DNA from: Photobacterium alginatilyticum
GTDB taxonomy: Bacteria; Pseudomonadota; Gammaproteobacteria; Enterobacterales; Vibrionaceae
Length of the DNA: 64,000 bases
Direction: 5' to 3'
NCBI RefSeq assembly: GCF_009910675.1
Contig: NZ_RSEJ01000024.1
Location: 1 to 64,000, forward strand
The notes under the pieces are model-generated. The model made no database searches. It worked only from the letters and a program-made list of their open reading frames with translations, and had not been told where the DNA came from. The stretch's first letter is position 1. Every line of letters begins with the position of its first letter. The translations under genes and the position numbers were made by a program. Of the stretch, positions 52,504-60,906 are shown in pieces.

Positions 52504-53344
52504 TCTTCAGAACATCATCATTACTGTTATTGTCAGTTGGTTATTACTGTTTGTCTTTATTCCCAACCTGATGATCATCGGAACCAGTTTTCTGACCCGT
52601 GATGATGCAAACCTGATAGAAATGACGTTTACGCTCGATAACTATATTCGGTTATTCGATCCGCTATACGCCAAAGTAATGCTGCATTCGTTTTATATGG
52701 CGCTGGTGGCAACCCTGCTTTGCCTGGTCATCGGTTACCCATTTGCGTATGCGATTGCCAAGATGCCGGTCAAGTGGCGGCCATTTATGCTGTTTCTGGT
52801 GATTGTTCCTTTTTGGACCAACTCGCTGATCCGCACCTATGGCCTGAAAATCATGCTGGGAACACGCGGTGTATTCAATAATGCCCTGCTCTATCTCGAC
52901 ATTATCGACAAGCCGATCCGCATTATGTACACCGAGTATGCCGTGATGGTTGGCCTGGTCTACATTCTGCTGCCGTTTATGGTCCTGCCGCTCTATTCGG
53001 CAATCGAAAAGCTGGATCATAACTATATCGAGGCAGCTCGCGACCTGGGTGCCAATAAGTTGCAGACATTTACCAGAGTGATCATCCCACTGACAATGCC
53101 GGGCATTATCGCAGGCTGTCTGCTGGTATTGCTGCCGGCACTGGGTATGTTCTATGTCTCAGACCTGCTTGGCGGAGCGAAGAACCTATTAATTGGTAAT
53201 GTCATTAAGAGTCAGGTACTCAATGCCCGTGACTGGCCGTTCGGTGCAGCAACGAGCATCGCCCTGACCATGGCGATGGCTGTCATGTTGTATGCCTACT
53301 ACCGTGCAGGCAAGTTGCTTAACCGTAAAGTGGAACTGGAATAA
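52487..53344 (+). CDS. potB: PotB, polyamine ABC transporter permease
   Basis: A 285-aa inner-membrane permease with about six transmembrane helices and the EAA loop that docks on PotA (YIEAARDLGANKLQTFTRVI). The start at 52487 (MNKKLNLQNII) lies inside the end of potA; an earlier in-frame ATG at 52346 would add residues out of place for this family. Its stop overlaps the potC start in TAATG (53342-53346), indicating coupled translation. Confidence 0.95.
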   Translation: MNKKLNLQNIIITVIVSWLLLFVFIPNLMIIGTSFLTRDDANLIEMTFTLDNYIRLFDPLYAKVMLHSFYMALVATLLCLVIGYPFAYAIAKMPVKWRPFMLFLVIVPFWTNSLIRTYGLKIMLGTRGVFNNALLYLDIIDKPIRIMYTEYAVMVGLVYILLPFMVLPLYSAIEKLDHNYIEAARDLGANKLQTFTRVIIPLTMPGIIAGCLLVLLPALGMFYVSDLLGGAKNLLIGNVIKSQVLNARDWPFGAATSIALTMAMAVMLYAYYRAGKLLNRKVELE

Positions 53345-54114
53345 TGGGACGCGTATTTAAATTCAGTCTGATGGCTGTGGTGTATGCCTTCCTGTATACA
53401 CCGATTATTATTCTGATCGTGAACTCCTTTAATGCCAGTAAGTTTGGTATGAAATGGGGCGGCTTTACGACCAAGTGGTATGAGCATCTGGTCAACAATG
53501 ACAGCCTGATGCAGGCTGCCTGGCACTCGCTGAATATCGCAGTGTTTTCAGCAACAGCCGCAGCCATTATCGGGAGCCTGACGGCCGTTGCCCTGTTCCG
53601 CTATCAGTTTCGCGGCAAACATTTCGTCAACGGCATGCTGTTTGTCGTCATGATGTCGCCAGATATTGTTATGGCCATCTCGTTATTGGCACTGTTTATT
53701 CTGGTGGGTGCCGAGCTGGGCTTCCTGACGCTGCTGCTCTCTCACATCACCTTCTGTCTGCCTTTCGTGGTTGTCACGGTCTACAGCCGTCTGAAAGGGT
53801 TTGATGTGAAGATGCTTGAAGCTGCACGCGATCTTGGTGCCAGCGAGTGGGTGATCCTGAAGCAGATTATTTTGCCGCTAGCGAAACCGGCTGTTGCTGC
53901 TGGCTGGTTGCTAAGCTTCACCCTGTCTCTGGATGATGTAATTGTTAGCTCATTCGTGACCGGGCCGTCCTACGAGATCTTGCCATTGAAGATTTATTCA
54001 ATGGTTAAAGTGGGAATCTCACCGGAAGTGAATGCACTAGCCACGATAATGCTTATTGTGTCTCTGGTATTGGTTATTTGCTCGCAGTTGCTAGCCAGAG
54101 AGAAGATTAAATAA
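53344..54114 (+). CDS. potC: PotC, polyamine ABC transporter permease
   Basis: A 256-aa second permease subunit with six transmembrane helices, starting in the usual way (MGRVFKFSLMAVVYAFLYTP), and with an EAA loop (MLEAARDLGASEWVILKQII). It forms the membrane channel with PotB. It starts at the last base of the potB stop. A clear hairpin with a U-run at 54159-54194 follows, so potABC may be expressed partly apart from the potD genes. Confidence 0.95.
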   Translation: MGRVFKFSLMAVVYAFLYTPIIILIVNSFNASKFGMKWGGFTTKWYEHLVNNDSLMQAAWHSLNIAVFSATAAAIIGSLTAVALFRYQFRGKHFVNGMLFVVMMSPDIVMAISLLALFILVGAELGFLTLLLSHITFCLPFVVVTVYSRLKGFDVKMLEAARDLGASEWVILKQIILPLAKPAVAAGWLLSFTLSLDDVIVSSFVTGPSYEILPLKIYSMVKVGISPEVNALATIMLIVSLVLVICSQLLAREKIK

Positions 54115-54158
54115 AGTAATCTAACTCCGTTTTATAATTGGCCTCGTGCCAGATACTG

Positions 54159-54194
54159 CAAGTGATTAGTCAGCCGATTAATCACTTGTTTTTT
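54159..54194 (+). terminator. Terminator or attenuator between potC and the first potD
   Basis: CAAGTGATTA (54159-54168) and TAATCACTTG (54179-54188) form a 10-bp stem followed by TTTTTT. Located inside the pot cluster, it could set the ratio between transporter and binding proteins. Confidence 0.75.
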
Positions 54195-54231
54195 ATCAAT
54201 ACCCTGCTGGGGTTTTGGAGATGATAAACAA

Positions 54232-55263
54232 ATGAAAAAATGGTCCGCTTTTCTGACCGGTACTGCTTGTGCAGCAGCGATGTTCTCAACCTTTTCGAAT
54301 GCTGCTGATAAAGAATTAGTTTTTATGAACTGGGGCCCTTATATCTCTACAGAGCTAAGGGAACAGTTTACTAAAGAGACTGGTATTAAAGTGATTTATT
54401 CGACTTACGAGTCGAACGAGACTATGTACGCCAAGCTGAAAGCACACCCGAAAGGTTACGATCTGGTTGTACCATCAACTTACTTCGTTGCCAAAATGCG
54501 TGATGAAGGCATGTTACAGAAAATCGATAAATCTAAGCTATCTAACTTCCATGAGCTTGATAAGAACTATCTGGATAAGCCTTTTGATCCAAACAACGAC
54601 TACTCCATCCCCCATGTAATTGCGATGACCGGATTGGCCGTAAATACGGATATGTACGACCCGGCCGACTTCGATAGCTGGGCCGATCTATGGAACCCTG
54701 AACTCGAAGGCCAGTTGATGCTGATGGATGATACCCGTGAAGTGTTCCATATTGCCCTTCGAAAGTTGGGTTACTCTGGTAACACGACGGATCCGAAGCA
54801 AATCGACGAGGCTTATGAAGAGCTGAAGAAGCTAATGTCGAATGTATTGGTATTCAACTCCGATAACCCAGCAGCACCCTACCTTGCCGGTGAAGTCGGC
54901 TTGGGCATGCTCTGGAACGGCTCGGCTGCCGCAGCGCAAAAAGAAGGCCTGCCGATTGAGCTGGTCTGGCCTAAAGAAGGCGGCATTTTCTGGGTCGATA
55001 GCCTGGCTATTGCCAAGAATGCTGAAAACGTTGATGCCGCCCATAAAATGATCGACTTCCTGCTTCGTCCGGATGTCGCAGCCAAGATTTCGGAAGAAAC
55101 AGGTTACCTTACCGCAGTCAAAGCGTCGAACGACAAGTACAAGGACAACCCGACTCTCTTCCCACCTCAGGAAGACCTGGATCGTGGTGAATGGCAGGAC
55201 GCTGTTGGCGAAATGAATATTCGCTATGAAAATTACTTCCTGGAATTGAAAGCTGCTCAGTAA
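54232..55263 (+). CDS. potD: PotD paralog 1, diverged polyamine-binding protein
   Basis: A 343-aa periplasmic binding protein with signal peptide (MKKWSAFLTGTACAAAMFST). It keeps most PotD text (ETGIKVIYSTYESNETMYAK, FDPNNDYSIP, KLGYSGNTTDPK, FNSDNPAAPYLAGEVGLGML, WPKEGGIFW). But the normally invariant YIWGATGIGVN segment is HVIAMTGLAVN here, FYNW has become FMNW and STYY is STYF. Some pocket residues may therefore differ from PotD, suggesting altered ligand preference or affinity. It is followed by a terminator and then a second, canonical copy. Confidence 0.9.
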   Translation: MKKWSAFLTGTACAAAMFSTFSNAADKELVFMNWGPYISTELREQFTKETGIKVIYSTYESNETMYAKLKAHPKGYDLVVPSTYFVAKMRDEGMLQKIDKSKLSNFHELDKNYLDKPFDPNNDYSIPHVIAMTGLAVNTDMYDPADFDSWADLWNPELEGQLMLMDDTREVFHIALRKLGYSGNTTDPKQIDEAYEELKKLMSNVLVFNSDNPAAPYLAGEVGLGMLWNGSAAAAQKEGLPIELVWPKEGGIFWVDSLAIAKNAENVDAAHKMIDFLLRPDVAAKISEETGYLTAVKASNDKYKDNPTLFPPQEDLDRGEWQDAVGEMNIRYENYFLELKAAQ

Positions 55264-55273
55264 TTCTGCATCT

Positions 55274-55302
55274 AAGGCAACCGAATAATATTTGGTTGCC
55301 TT
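55274..55302 (+). terminator. Terminator after the first potD
   Basis: AAGGCAACC (55274-55282) and GGTTGCCTT (55294-55302), followed by TATC. It separates the two potD copies; the rest of the 308-bp gap 55264-55571 holds the palindromic repeat at 55354-55403. Confidence 0.8.
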
Positions 55303-55353
55303 TATCATCTTCCCATCTGCTATAATCCCCTTCTAAATCGTCTGTTTATAGTC

Positions 55354-55403
55354 ATATACCCAAGCTATCGCAAAACGAGCACCTTGAAGTAGTTTGGGTA
55401 TAT
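55354..55403. repeat. Vibrionaceae-type palindromic intergenic repeat
   Basis: ATATACCCAA (55354-55363) and TTGGGTATAT (55394-55403) are perfect 10-base inverted ends around a core with CTTGAAG. Elements of this form, TATACCCAAGC...CTTGAAG...TTGGGTATA, are common between genes in Vibrio and Photobacterium (family knowledge). A single arm also occurs at 38569-38577. Confidence 0.65.
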
Positions 55404-55571
55404 TTAATAAAAGAAAATGGCTCTGCGGAGTACATTGGATTTCTTTTGCATGTAGGAGAAGCGGTTAGTACCGAACATCAATGAGCGTCCATTTGCTTAT
55501 TGGCATTTATTGTTTAGTACATTCGCTGGAGATAACTCTCAACACATCCTGATAGTTAGGAGCACAATAAA

Positions 55572-56615
55572 ATGAAAAAATGGTCTTCCTTAGTGGCCGG
55601 TGGTGTCTGCGCTATGGCAATGTTTTCGAATATTGCAGCTGCTGCAGATGAAGAGCTGTATTTCTACAACTGGTCTGAATACATTCCAAGTGAAGTATTG
55701 GAACAGTTCACGAAAGAAACAGGCATTAAGGTGATTTATTCGACTTACGAGTCGAACGAAACCATGTACGCCAAGCTGAAAACCCACGGCGAAGGCTATG
55801 ATCTCGTCGTTCCTTCAACATACTACGTCTCAAAGATGCGCGACGAAGGTATGCTGAAGAAAATTGATCGTTCCAAACTATCAAACTTTGATGAGCTTGA
55901 TCCAAACTATCTACACAAGCCATTTGACCCAAGCAACGACTACTCTATTCCATATATCTGGGGTGCGACCGGTATCGGCGTCAATACAGAAATGATGGAC
56001 AAGGCTGAAGTCAGCTCTTGGAGTGATTTCTGGGATCCTAAGTGGGAAGGCCAGCTAATGATGATGGATGATGCTCGCGAGTTCTTCCACATCGCTCTTC
56101 GCAAGCTTGGTTACTCTGCAAACACCCAGAACCCTGACGAAATCAAAGCAGCCTATGAAGAGCTGAAGAAGCTGATGCCAAACGTATTGGTATTCAACTC
56201 AGACTACCCTGCTAACCCATACATGGCCGGCGAAACATCTCTAGGCATGCTTTGGAATGGCTCTGCATACATGGCTCGCCAGGAAGGTGCCGCGATCGAA
56301 ATCGTATGGCCAAAAGAAGGCGCTATTTTCTGGATGGACAGCCTGTCAATTCCAGTGGGAGCCAAAAATGTCGATGCGGCTCATAAGATGATCGACTTCC
56401 TGCTACGTCCGGAGAATGCGGCAAAAGTTGCTCAGGAAATCGGTTACCCAACACCTGTTGCCTCAGCGAAGAAACTACTTCCAGCAGAGTTTGTTAACGA
56501 CACCAACATCTTCCCACCTCAGGATGTGTTGGACGCAGGTGAATGGCAGAACAGCGTAGGTACAGCCAACACCATCTACGAAGAATACTACCAGAAGCTG
56601 AAAGCTGGCCAGTAA
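55572..56615 (+). CDS. potD: PotD paralog 2, canonical spermidine/putrescine-binding protein
   Basis: A 347-aa periplasmic binding protein with signal peptide (MKKWSSLVAGGVCAMAMFSN...AAA). It has the standard PotD pocket text: LYFYNWSEYIPSE, VPSTYYVSKMRDEGM, SIPYIWGATGIGVNTE, LMMMDDAREFFHIALRKLGY, LGMLWNGSAYMARQ and AIFWMDSLSIP, ending NTIYEEYYQKLKAGQ. It should deliver polyamines to PotABC. AGGAG lies before the ATG. It arose by tandem duplication with the first copy. Confidence 0.95.
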   Translation: MKKWSSLVAGGVCAMAMFSNIAAAADEELYFYNWSEYIPSEVLEQFTKETGIKVIYSTYESNETMYAKLKTHGEGYDLVVPSTYYVSKMRDEGMLKKIDRSKLSNFDELDPNYLHKPFDPSNDYSIPYIWGATGIGVNTEMMDKAEVSSWSDFWDPKWEGQLMMMDDAREFFHIALRKLGYSANTQNPDEIKAAYEELKKLMPNVLVFNSDYPANPYMAGETSLGMLWNGSAYMARQEGAAIEIVWPKEGAIFWMDSLSIPVGAKNVDAAHKMIDFLLRPENAAKVAQEIGYPTPVASAKKLLPAEFVNDTNIFPPQDVLDAGEWQNSVGTANTIYEEYYQKLKAGQ

Positions 56616-56656
56616 TAGCAAGTGCTATCACCATGCTTAAAGCAAATTAGATGACC

Positions 56657-56687
56657 AAAAACCCAAGCTGCTGCTTGGGTTTTTTTC
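56657..56687. terminator. Bidirectional terminator between potD and the LysR gene
   Basis: ACCCAAGC (56661-56668) and GCTTGGGT (56673-56680) form the stem, flanked by an A-run on the left and eight Ts on the right, so it works for both converging genes. Confidence 0.88.
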
Positions 56688-56705
56688 ATCTTTTTTCACT
56701 CCCGA

Positions 56706-57581
56706 CTAATCCAACAAGGTATTTATGGCTTGGCATAACCACTTAGCTGCCGGGCCCATACTGCAATCTTTCGGTGTAATGTACTCAATCGGAATTGACC
56801 AGTCTTTATAATCGAATGTCACCGGAAGTATATGGAGTTGACGGGAAGCATCCTGCTCTACAAGATGCCTTGGCATGTAAGTCCAGCCTAACCCCATCTC
56901 AACACTTTTTAACAACGCGCGGTAGTCATTGCCATACCAAACCTGCGATGAAACCGGCTGTAAATGTGCCTGATGCACACCATTAGCGCCCTTGATCATC
57001 AACTGCCGATGAGGGATCAGATCTGCTGGTGTAACATTCTCCAGGCTTGTTAATGGGTGTGTTTTGCAAACAATAGGAACAAACGACATATTACCGATAT
57101 AGCAAATATCAGCTTCTTTAATGAATGTCATATCACTCAAAATAACGCCAATATTCGCTTTTCCAGCCACCACGTATTGAATAATGTCACTACTGGACAT
57201 CGTCATAATATTCAATGATGTTGCAGGGAAATGATGCGAAAAGTCATCAATAATCGTATAAAAGCGTGCAACCTGCAGACTATCTTCGATAGCAAGTGTC
57301 AACTGGGTCTCTTCATTGTTGGTTAGTGCCTTTGCCGCACTTTCAAGTTCGTAAGCCTGTTGCAAGATTGCCTCGGCAAACGTCAGCAGGTGCTTGCCTT
57401 CATTGGTTAAGGTCGGCTTGCGGGTACTCCTGTCAAAAAGAGTCACATCAAGGTCAATTTCCAGATTAGAAATCCCCTGGCTTACTGCAGACTGCACTTT
57501 ACCTAACTTTCTTGCGCATGCTGAAAAAGAGCCCAGCTTCGCAGCCGTAACAAACATGTTCAACTGATCGAGATTATACAT
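56706..57581 (-). CDS. LysR-family transcriptional regulator
   Basis: A 291-aa LysR-type regulator: N-terminal winged HTH (residues 1-60: LNMFVTAAKLGSFSACARKL, VQSAVSQGISNLEIDLDVTL) and a C-terminal substrate-binding domain. It is divergent from a PACE-family efflux gene with 90 bp between the starts. That is the arrangement known for AceR/AceI-type pairs, so this regulator probably controls the pump in response to its substrate (inference). A candidate binding palindrome lies at 57613-57632. Confidence 0.88.
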   Translation of the reverse strand: MYNLDQLNMFVTAAKLGSFSACARKLGKVQSAVSQGISNLEIDLDVTLFDRSTRKPTLTNEGKHLLTFAEAILQQAYELESAAKALTNNEETQLTLAIEDSLQVARFYTIIDDFSHHFPATSLNIMTMSSSDIIQYVVAGKANIGVILSDMTFIKEADICYIGNMSFVPIVCKTHPLTSLENVTPADLIPHRQLMIKGANGVHQAHLQPVSSQVWYGNDYRALLKSVEMGLGWTYMPRHLVEQDASRQLHILPVTFDYKDWSIPIEYITPKDCSMGPAAKWLCQAINTLLD

Positions 57582-57612
57582 ACCATCACAAATTATGATA
57601 TTAACTAACTAG

Positions 57613-57632
57613 ATCTAATCATATATTAAGAT
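57613..57632. promoter_or_regulatory. Candidate LysR binding palindrome
   Basis: ATCTAAT (57613-57619) and ATTAAGAT (57625-57632) form an imperfect inverted repeat (ATCT...AGAT ends) in the short divergent promoter region of the LysR and PACE genes. Confidence 0.4.
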
Positions 57633-57671
57633 ACATTGGCTGCATAGATTATCCCTTAAGAGTATTAACCC

Positions 57672-58097
57672 ATGTCAGTTAAAGAACGTATCTTGCACAG
57701 CCTGCTTTTTGAAGCGATTGCATTATTCATCCTAATGGTTGCAGCGACACTGTTTACTTCCCACAACCCAGGTGTTGTTGGCGGTATTGCAATTGTCTTA
57801 TCGCTATTGGCGATGGCCTGGAACTACGTCTACAACTTAGGCTTCGACCATATTTTTGGTCACGATCGTTTATCACGAAAACTAGGCATGCGTATCGCGC
57901 ACGGGTTTGGCTTTGAAGCAGGCTTGCTGATCGTTACAATTCCGCTATTAATGTGGGTGCTACAAATGGATTTCTGGACAGTATTCATACTTGACCTGGG
58001 TATTGTTATCTTCTTTTTAGTTTACTCAATCATCTATAACTGGGCTTACGATCAAGTACGCTCAAAAATAACAACACGAAAAGCGGTTACTTCATAA
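57672..58097 (+). CDS. PACE-family multidrug/biocide efflux transporter
   Basis: A 141-aa inner-membrane protein with four helices arranged as two tandem BTP repeats: RILHSLLFEAIALFILMVAA with WNYVYNLGFDHIFG, and RIAHGFGFEAGLLIVTIPLL with IYNWAYDQV. The Glu in helix 1 (FEA) and the (W/Y)N-x-x-(Y/A)(N/Y)-x-x-(F/V)D pattern are hallmarks of the proteobacterial antimicrobial compound efflux family (AceI type), which expels biocides and short diamines by proton exchange. It is divergent from the LysR gene. Confidence 0.88.
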   Translation: MSVKERILHSLLFEAIALFILMVAATLFTSHNPGVVGGIAIVLSLLAMAWNYVYNLGFDHIFGHDRLSRKLGMRIAHGFGFEAGLLIVTIPLLMWVLQMDFWTVFILDLGIVIFFLVYSIIYNWAYDQVRSKITTRKAVTS

Positions 58098-58109
58098 GTA
58101 ATAAAGCAA

Positions 58110-58137
58110 AAGCCCGTGATTATATACCCACGGGCTT
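58110..58137. terminator. Terminator between PACE gene and cobB
   Basis: AAGCCCGTG (58110-58118) and CACGGGCTT (58129-58137) form a 9-bp stem between two converging genes; A-rich sequence precedes it and TAATG follows. Confidence 0.7.
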
Positions 58138-58161
58138 AATGTTTGAATTCAACGCAGCGCG

Positions 58162-58872
58162 TTAGGACAGAATTTGATCCACAAATTCCGGAACCAACAC
58201 TGAAGCAGGACCATAGCGTTTTTCAGCAAACTCACTTTCAACTTCACTCGGTTCAAGGTTGAGTTCTACCGTATGTGCTCCATGCATAGCCGCCTCATGG
58301 ACAAAACCGGCAGCAGGGTACACTGCACCGGAAGTACCAATCGAAATAAACAGATCGGCTTTCATCAGCGCATCATGAATGCGGTCCATGCCAATCGGCA
58401 TCTCACCAAACCACACCACATTCGGGCGCATAGGGGCTGGCATCTGACAGCAATGACAATGATCATCAAGAGAGATGTTCCCACTCCAAGCGATACTCTG
58501 GCCGGTATTGCTACACTGCGCTTTTAAGAGTTCACCATGCATGTGAATAATGTTGTTTGTACCTGCTGCCTCGTGAAGGTTATCAATATTCTGGGTAACA
58601 ACAGTTACTTGCCCTTCCAGCTCTCGTTCGAGCTTGGCCAGCGCCAAATGGGCCGCGTTGGGGGCCACCGTACCGCTCTCGAGTTGCTGGCGGCGTTGAT
58701 TGTAAAAATCTTGAACCAAAGATGGGTTACGGCGATATCCTTCAGGGGTTGCGACATCCTCAATATGATGATTTTCCCACAATCCATCTTGATCACGGAA
58801 GGTACGAATGCCCGATTCAGCTGAAATGCCGGCGCCGGTAAGAATCACGATATTACGATACGGGAAAAGCAT
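58162..58872 (-). CDS. cobB: CobB, NAD-dependent sirtuin deacylase
   Basis: A 236-aa sirtuin that removes acetyl or succinyl groups from lysines using NAD+. Motifs: GAGISAESGIRTFRDQDGLW, TQNIDNLHEAAG, the catalytic His in IIHMHGEL, a zinc site with the Cys pairs in AQCSNTGQ and CHCCQM, PNVVWFGEMP, and ISIGTSGAVYPAAG. The F-Y-N-x-R-R segment (FYNQRRQQLE) contains the Tyr/Arg pair linked to desuccinylase activity in CobB. It is shorter than E. coli CobB at the N-terminus, matching the short isoform. The gene stands alone. Confidence 0.95.
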   Translation of the reverse strand: MLFPYRNIVILTGAGISAESGIRTFRDQDGLWENHHIEDVATPEGYRRNPSLVQDFYNQRRQQLESGTVAPNAAHLALAKLERELEGQVTVVTQNIDNLHEAAGTNNIIHMHGELLKAQCSNTGQSIAWSGNISLDDHCHCCQMPAPMRPNVVWFGEMPIGMDRIHDALMKADLFISIGTSGAVYPAAGFVHEAAMHGAHTVELNLEPSEVESEFAEKRYGPASVLVPEFVDQILS

Positions 58873-59029
58873 AGATACGTCCTTTTCAGCTTGTATAAGC
58901 TATTTATACCATTGTTTTCATAAGGTTATAAGTTAAAAGTATTCGACATTAGTCTAATGTTTTAAGATTATATTCATAAAGTTATAGTGCATTAAAGCTA
59001 TTGTCTATAGCGCATCTCACCAAACGAAA

Positions 59030-59059
59030 AAAGCCGGTGAGAATCCTCTCTCCGGCTTT
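59030..59059 (-). terminator. Terminator of the formate dehydrogenase cluster
   Basis: AAAGCCGG (59030-59037) and CCGGCTTT (59052-59059), with inner GAGA/TCTC pairing, and an A-run before it that becomes a U-run on the minus strand. It lies 38 bp beyond the gamma-subunit stop. Confidence 0.85.
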
Positions 59060-59096
59060 GTTTGTCTTTTCAGCTACCTACACCTTTTATAACGAA

Positions 59097-60179
59097 CTAA
59101 GCATTATCCTGAGATAACTTACTCTGCTTCGAGGCCTCAGGCTTTTCGTCATAGCCTGGCTGGTTTTCTGGTAAATCTTTTACCTCTTCATACCATAGGT
59201 CATGGTGCTCTTTCGCCCAGGTCTCATCAACTTCACCCGTGATCATGCCATCAAGTGCCGCTTCCATACCAAACAGACCAATATAAATATGGAACACAAA
59301 ACCACAGATCAATATCAGTGCCGAGAACATATGCACAAGGTTCGACAACTCCATGTCACGACGAGTTTGACCAAAGATTGGGAAATCTAAAATGAAGCCA
59401 CTCGCGGTAATAAAGATACCGAAGAAGATCAGCAACCAAAAAATCGCCTTCTCACCACCATTAGAAAACCCTGCGGAAGGATGAGTGCCTTTGTGTTTGC
59501 CAACCATACCGCCCATCTTCATAAACCATTTAACATCCACCATGTTAAAGATGCTCTTGCGCCACCACTTAATAAGCACGGCAAGAAGCAAGAAGGCAAA
59601 AATCGGGCCGATATAGTTATGGTATTGCTTGGCGATATAGATTATCCAGCCCCACAGTTCAGAAGGGACCACCGGCTTGATAAAGTGCTTGCCGTAAACC
59701 AGCGTCAAACCACTGAATGCCAGTGTCAGAAACGTAAACGCCATACTCCAGTGCAACGCCCTATCGAGACGGCTCCAGCGTTTGATCTTACGGCCTGTTT
59801 TAGGCTTACTGAGTTTCAGCGGTCCGACGGTCACATACGCCAATGCAACCAACGCCAAACTACCAAAAATAGCCAATGCTCCCAAAGGTGACATCCACTT
59901 CTCTTTCAGAATAAACCACGTCTGACCCGGTACAGAAATTAGCACCCCGTGCTCCGGTGACTGTGATGTGGTGTACCCTTGCTGACCATCCTTGACCATG
60001 CGCCAATAGTCAGCGCCGGCAAACCCTACGATTTCTTTCTGAACCACAGATTCGCCCAAGCGCGTATTATCAGATTGTTGGCTGGTTTCATTGCTGGCTA
60101 ATACTGACAGCGAAAACGTCAGCATGAATGCAGTAACCAGCATTGAAAACCAGCGTTGAATTCGCTTAGTCATTAACAC
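59097..60179 (-). CDS. Formate dehydrogenase gamma subunit (cytochrome b)
   Basis: A 360-aa membrane cytochrome b that passes electrons from the iron-sulfur subunit to quinone. A signal-like N-terminal helix and a periplasmic segment (about 35-80) are followed by a separate helix (about 97-117) and the four-helix cytochrome b core. Candidate heme His are in RALHWSMAFTFLTL, YHNYIGPIFAF and NLVHMFSALILICGFVFHIY. The charged C-terminus (ENQPGYDEKPEASKQSK) is cytoplasmic. It is the last gene of the cluster, about 100 bp after the beta-subunit gene. Confidence 0.92.
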   Translation of the reverse strand: MLMTKRIQRWFSMLVTAFMLTFSLSVLASNETSQQSDNTRLGESVVQKEIVGFAGADYWRMVKDGQQGYTTSQSPEHGVLISVPGQTWFILKEKWMSPLGALAIFGSLALVALAYVTVGPLKLSKPKTGRKIKRWSRLDRALHWSMAFTFLTLAFSGLTLVYGKHFIKPVVPSELWGWIIYIAKQYHNYIGPIFAFLLLAVLIKWWRKSIFNMVDVKWFMKMGGMVGKHKGTHPSAGFSNGGEKAIFWLLIFFGIFITASGFILDFPIFGQTRRDMELSNLVHMFSALILICGFVFHIYIGLFGMEAALDGMITGEVDETWAKEHHDLWYEEVKDLPENQPGYDEKPEASKQSKLSQDNA

Positions 60180-60276
60180 TCCCGACTGTTTGAAAAACAG
60201 TTTTTACTTAACAAGGGTTTCAGCCCGGTAGCAGGCTGAAACCGATTAGTGCTTTAAAACACTAGATTTATCGTGA

Positions 60277-60894
60277 TTAGGCCTTACGTACCTTGCCTGC
60301 GTCATAGGCAAGATCATCGGTATTGGCCCACCCCGCTTCTTTTGCTCCACGAGCTACCACACGATCGCGGTAGATATCGGAGATTTTGGCTGCATCACCA
60401 GCCAGCAGCGCCTTGGTCGAACACAAAGATGCACACATTGGCAGCTTGCCTTCTGCAATACGGTTTGCCCCGTACTTCTGCTTCTCTTCGTGCGAGCCGG
60501 GCTCGACACCCGGCCCGCCGGCACAGAAGGTACACTTGTCCATCTTGCCGCGCTCGGCAAACGCGCCCTGTTTAGGGAACTGAGGCGCACCGAACGGACA
60601 GGCAAACAGGCAGTAGCCGCAGCCGATACACAAGTCTTTATTGTGGCGAACAATACCGTCTTCGGTTTGCTCGAAACAGTCCGCAGGACACACCGCCATA
60701 CACGGCGCATCGCTACAGTGCATGCAGGCCACCGAGATTGAGGTTTCGCCCGGCTCGCCATCGTTTAAGGTAACTACGCGGCGGCGCTGGATGCCCCACT
60801 CAAGCGCATCATCGTTTTCGTTTTTACAGGCGGTAACACAACCGTTGCACTCGATACAACGTTTAGAGTCACAAAGAAATTTCATACGTGCCAT
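60277..60894 (-). CDS. Formate dehydrogenase beta subunit (4x[4Fe-4S] ferredoxin)
   Basis: A 205-aa iron-sulfur protein of the Fdh3B type with four Cys clusters: CIECNGCVTACKNE, CMHCSDAPCMAVCP, CIGCGYCLFACPFG and the group CTFCAGG...PMCASLC. It links the molybdo/tungsto catalytic subunit to the cytochrome b subunit. It has no transmembrane anchor of its own, unlike FdnH/FdoH. It follows the alpha gene by 12 bp. Confidence 0.93.
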   Translation of the reverse strand: MARMKFLCDSKRCIECNGCVTACKNENDDALEWGIQRRRVVTLNDGEPGETSISVACMHCSDAPCMAVCPADCFEQTEDGIVRHNKDLCIGCGYCLFACPFGAPQFPKQGAFAERGKMDKCTFCAGGPGVEPGSHEEKQKYGANRIAEGKLPMCASLCSTKALLAGDAAKISDIYRDRVVARGAKEAGWANTDDLAYDAGKVRKA

Positions 60895-60906
60895 CAGAAT
60901 GACTCC

